This document shows positions 34,990 through 37,198 of a stretch of DNA of 37,198 nucleotides, in pieces (position 1 is the stretch's first letter; the number at the start of each line of letters is the position of its first letter). Origin of the DNA: an uncultured Ulvibacter sp. (GTDB taxonomy: Bacteria; Bacteroidota; Bacteroidia; Flavobacteriales; Flavobacteriaceae); the NCBI GenBank assembly GCA_938083445.1, contig CALKCP010000016.1:1-37198 (forward strand), read 5' to 3'. A program made the position numbers and the translations under genes. Below the pieces are notes generated by a model that saw only the letters and a program-made list of their open reading frames with translations, did not search any database and was not told the origin of the DNA.

Positions 34990-36318
34990 ATGTTCGACAA
35001 TTTAACTGACAAAATAGATAAAGCACTCCATGTACTCAAGGGTCATGGTAGTATCACCGAAATAAATGTAGCAGAGACTTTAAAGGAAGTAAGACGTGCT
35101 TTGTTAGATGCCGATGTAAATTTTAAAATTGCAAAGGAATTCACGAATCGTATCAAGGAAAAGGCCATAGGTCAAAATGTATTGACAACGCTTCAGCCAG
35201 GTCAATTAATGATTAAATTGGTAAAAGACGAACTTACCGAATTAATGGGAGGCGAAGCCGCAGGGATTAACTTGAGTAGTTCTCCTTCTGTGATATTAAT
35301 GTCGGGCTTGCAAGGAAGTGGTAAGACAACTTTTTCGGGTAAACTAGCTAATTATTTAAAAACAAAAAAATCCAAGAACCCACTTTTGGTGGCCTGTGAT
35401 ATCTACCGTCCGGCCGCAATAAATCAGTTACATGTTGTAGGAGATCAAATAGGAGTTGAGGTTTACAGTGAGCCTGAAAATAAAAATGCGGTGTCTATTG
35501 CGCAAAATGCAATTGCTTTTGCAAAGCAAAACGGACATAATGTTGTTATTATTGATACGGCAGGACGTTTAGCTGTTGATGAAGCCATGATGGTTGAAAT
35601 CGAAAATGTTCACAAAGCGATTCAGCCCCAGGAAACCTTATTTGTTGTTGACGCAATGACGGGTCAAGATGCTGTGAATACGGCCAAGACATTTAATGAT
35701 CGCCTAAACTTTGACGGGGTTGTTCTCACAAAACTCGATGGTGATACTCGGGGTGGAGCTGCCATATCGATTAAAAGTATTGTTAGTAAACCCATAAAAT
35801 TTATTGGTACTGGAGAGAAAATGGACGCCATTGACGTGTTCTATCCGTCGCGTATGGCCGATCGAATTCTTGGGATGGGAGATGTCGTTTCTTTAGTTGA
35901 GAGAGCTCAAGAGCAATTTGATGAAGATGAGGCCCGTAAGATTCAGAAAAAAATAGCCAAGAATCAATTTGGCTTTGATGATTTCTTGAAGCAAATTCAG
36001 CAGGTCAAGAAAATGGGGAGTATGAAGGATTTAATAGGAATGATTCCAGGTGCAGGCAAAGCGATAAAAGATGTAGATATTGATGACGATGCTTTCAATG
36101 GCATTGAAGCAATTATTCATTCTATGACACCAGGGGAGCGAAGCGCTCCGGCAACTATTAACGCCAGTAGAAAAAAAAGAATTGCAATGGGAAGTGGAAC
36201 CTCAGTGCAGCAGGTAAATCAGCTTATGAAGCAATTTAACCAAATGAGTAAGATGATGAAAATGATGCAAGGTGGCGGCGGTGCCAAAATGATGCAGGCA
36301 ATGAACAAAATGAAATAA
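34990..36318 (+). CDS. ffh: Signal recognition particle GTPase Ffh (SRP54)
   Basis: Ffh binds the signal sequences of nascent membrane proteins and, with the SRP RNA and FtsY, delivers them to SecY. The 442-residue protein has the N domain (about 1-95) and the G domain with GLQGSGKT (106-113), DIYRPAA (137-143), DTAGRL (189-194) and TKLDGD (about 243-248). The methionine-rich M domain with GMIPG and SGTSVQQVNQLMKQFNQM follows, ending in a Met/Gly-rich tail. Length is typical. It is followed after 86 bases by folD without a clear terminator in between, so the two may share a transcript. Confidence 0.98.
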   Translation: MFDNLTDKIDKALHVLKGHGSITEINVAETLKEVRRALLDADVNFKIAKEFTNRIKEKAIGQNVLTTLQPGQLMIKLVKDELTELMGGEAAGINLSSSPSVILMSGLQGSGKTTFSGKLANYLKTKKSKNPLLVACDIYRPAAINQLHVVGDQIGVEVYSEPENKNAVSIAQNAIAFAKQNGHNVVIIDTAGRLAVDEAMMVEIENVHKAIQPQETLFVVDAMTGQDAVNTAKTFNDRLNFDGVVLTKLDGDTRGGAAISIKSIVSKPIKFIGTGEKMDAIDVFYPSRMADRILGMGDVVSLVERAQEQFDEDEARKIQKKIAKNQFGFDDFLKQIQQVKKMGSMKDLIGMIPGAGKAIKDVDIDDDAFNGIEAIIHSMTPGERSAPATINASRKKRIAMGSGTSVQQVNQLMKQFNQMSKMMKMMQGGGGAKMMQAMNKMK

Positions 36319-36356
36319 TAAAGCAAATTAAAAACAGTAATCTAAGAAGGATTCCT

Positions 36357-36371
36357 TGAGAACTATTCTCA
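36357..36371 (+). repeat. Small hairpin in the ffh-folD gap
   Basis: TGAGAA-CTA-TTCTCA forms a perfect six-bp stem. GAAGG (36346-36350) and CCTTC (36382-36386) could enclose it. There is no U-tract, so it is not an intrinsic terminator. It may affect mRNA processing or folD translation. Confidence 0.35.
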
Positions 36372-36404
36372 TATATTAAGACCTTCCTCAAAACAACTTT
36401 TGAT

Positions 36405-37198
36405 ATGACGCTATTAGATGGTAAAAAAATATCTAACGATATTAAAGATGAAATTACTATTGAAGTGAACCAAATGAAGGATAACGGAGAGCGTGTACCT
36501 CATTTAGCAGCGGTTTTAGTGGGTGATGATGGTGCAAGTTTGACATATGTTGGTAGTAAGGTGAGGGCTTGTGAGCGAGTTGGCTTTGAATCAACCCTCG
36601 TTAGATTGCCCGAATCAACAAGTGAAGTTGCCCTGCTTCAAAAAATAAAAGAGCTGAATCAAAACCCGCAAATTGATGGTTTTATTGTTCAGTTGCCATT
36701 GCCTAAGCATATTAATGAGAACAATGTTTTAATCGCAGTAGACCCCATTAAAGATGTCGATGGCTTTCATCCCGAAAACTTTGGGCGAATGGCTTTAGAA
36801 ATGGAGTCGTTTATACCCGCTACGCCATTTGGAATACTGCAACTATTAGAGCGCGCTAAGATTGAAACCAAAGGAAAGCATACAGTCGTTATTGGAAGAA
36901 GTAACATCGTGGGTCGTCCAATGAGTATTTTGATGAGTCAAAAAGGCAATGCAGGTAATAGCACCGTTACTCTAGCGCACAGTCATACCAAGAATCTTTC
37001 GGAGCTTACACTAAAAGCGGATATTATCATTGTCGCTCTAGGAATCCCTGAATTTTTAACCGGAGCTATGGTTAAAGAAGGTGTCGTAATTATTGATGTT
37101 GGAATAAGTCGTGTGCCAGATGCTTCAAAAACCCGCGGGTATGCTATTAAAGGGGATGTTAACTTTGATGATGTAAGTAAAAAAGCATCTTATATTAC
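36405..37198 (+). CDS. folD: Methylenetetrahydrofolate dehydrogenase/cyclohydrolase FolD, 3' end cut by window
   Basis: FolD makes 10-formyl-tetrahydrofolate from 5,10-methylene-tetrahydrofolate via NADP-dependent oxidation and ring opening. I translated it from ATG 36405 to the window edge (264 codons, no stop). It starts MTLLDGKKISNDIKDEI and shows the catalytic Tyr-x-x-x-Lys (SLTYVGSK), VQLPLP, DVDGFH, PATPFG (in place of the common PCTP) and the NADP-binding segment VIGRSNIVGRP. About 30 residues are likely to be missing. It lies 86 bases after ffh and has no strong own promoter. Confidence 0.96.
   Translation, partial: MTLLDGKKISNDIKDEITIEVNQMKDNGERVPHLAAVLVGDDGASLTYVGSKVRACERVGFESTLVRLPESTSEVALLQKIKELNQNPQIDGFIVQLPLPKHINENNVLIAVDPIKDVDGFHPENFGRMALEMESFIPATPFGILQLLERAKIETKGKHTVVIGRSNIVGRPMSILMSQKGNAGNSTVTLAHSHTKNLSELTLKADIIIVALGIPEFLTGAMVKEGVVIIDVGISRVPDASKTRGYAIKGDVNFDDVSKKASYI

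Overview
The window comes from a member of the phylum Bacteroidota, most likely family Flavobacteriaceae. This is an inference, supported by several things: a SusC/SusD outer-membrane pair; promoters of the TTTG-N19-TAnnTTTG type recognised by the Bacteroidota primary sigma factor; A-rich translation starts without clear Shine-Dalgarno sequences; a merged str-S10-spc-alpha ribosomal cluster with rpsJ attached behind fusA; zinc-free versions of L36 and S14; and protein sequences that read as flavobacterial throughout. There are no tRNA or rRNA genes, insertion sequences, prophage genes or CRISPR arrays. This is core chromosome.

Layout. Positions 1-5433 (minus strand) hold a SusD-like lipoprotein (5' part only), its SusC-like TonB-dependent transporter, and a short Omp85/BamA-like outer-membrane protein with a TTG start. 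Positions 5618-22756 (plus strand) hold one continuous cluster of 31 translation, transcription and secretion genes: rpsL-rpsG-fusA-rpsJ // rplC-rplD-rplW-rplB-rpsS-rplV-rpsC-rplP-rpmC-rpsQ-rplN-rplX-rplE-rpsN / rpsH-rplF-rplR-rpsE-rpmD-rplO-secY-infA-rpmJ-rpsM-rpsK / rpsD-rpoA / rplQ. It starts at an excellent promoter (5533-5563) and ends at a strong intrinsic terminator (22779-22815). Positions 23030-29501 hold carA, eno, gltA, two arginine/citrulline-type amidinohydrolases (a DDAH-like enzyme and a CtlX-like enzyme) and a small membrane protein. Then follow argS, a convergent secreted M28 peptidase (minus strand), a DEAD-box RNA helicase, ffh and the 5' part of folD, which runs off the window.

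How it works together. The central cluster supplies most of the 50S/30S proteins plus EF-G, IF-1, SecY and the RNA polymerase alpha subunit. ffh further on supplies the SRP protein that delivers nascent chains to SecY. carA (carbamoyl phosphate for arginine and pyrimidines), the two guanidino/ureido-group hydrolases and argS form a loose arginine-themed neighbourhood next to central-carbon genes (enolase, citrate synthase).

Most interesting signal. Almost all genes in the ribosomal cluster are packed with gaps of 0-27 bases. The exceptions are four gaps of 235, 85, 84 and 60 bases, in front of rplC, rpsH, rpsD and rplQ. Every one of them holds inverted repeats. Three of the four sit just before the segment encoding L4, S8 or S4, the three proteins that autoregulate the S10, spc and alpha operons in E. 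coli. The rplC leader is the strongest case: AACCCTG / CAGGGTT / ACCCTG form mutually exclusive pairings, and one of them is a terminator-like hairpin. I propose these as cis-acting ribosomal-protein leader RNAs that divide one merged transcript into separately regulated parts.
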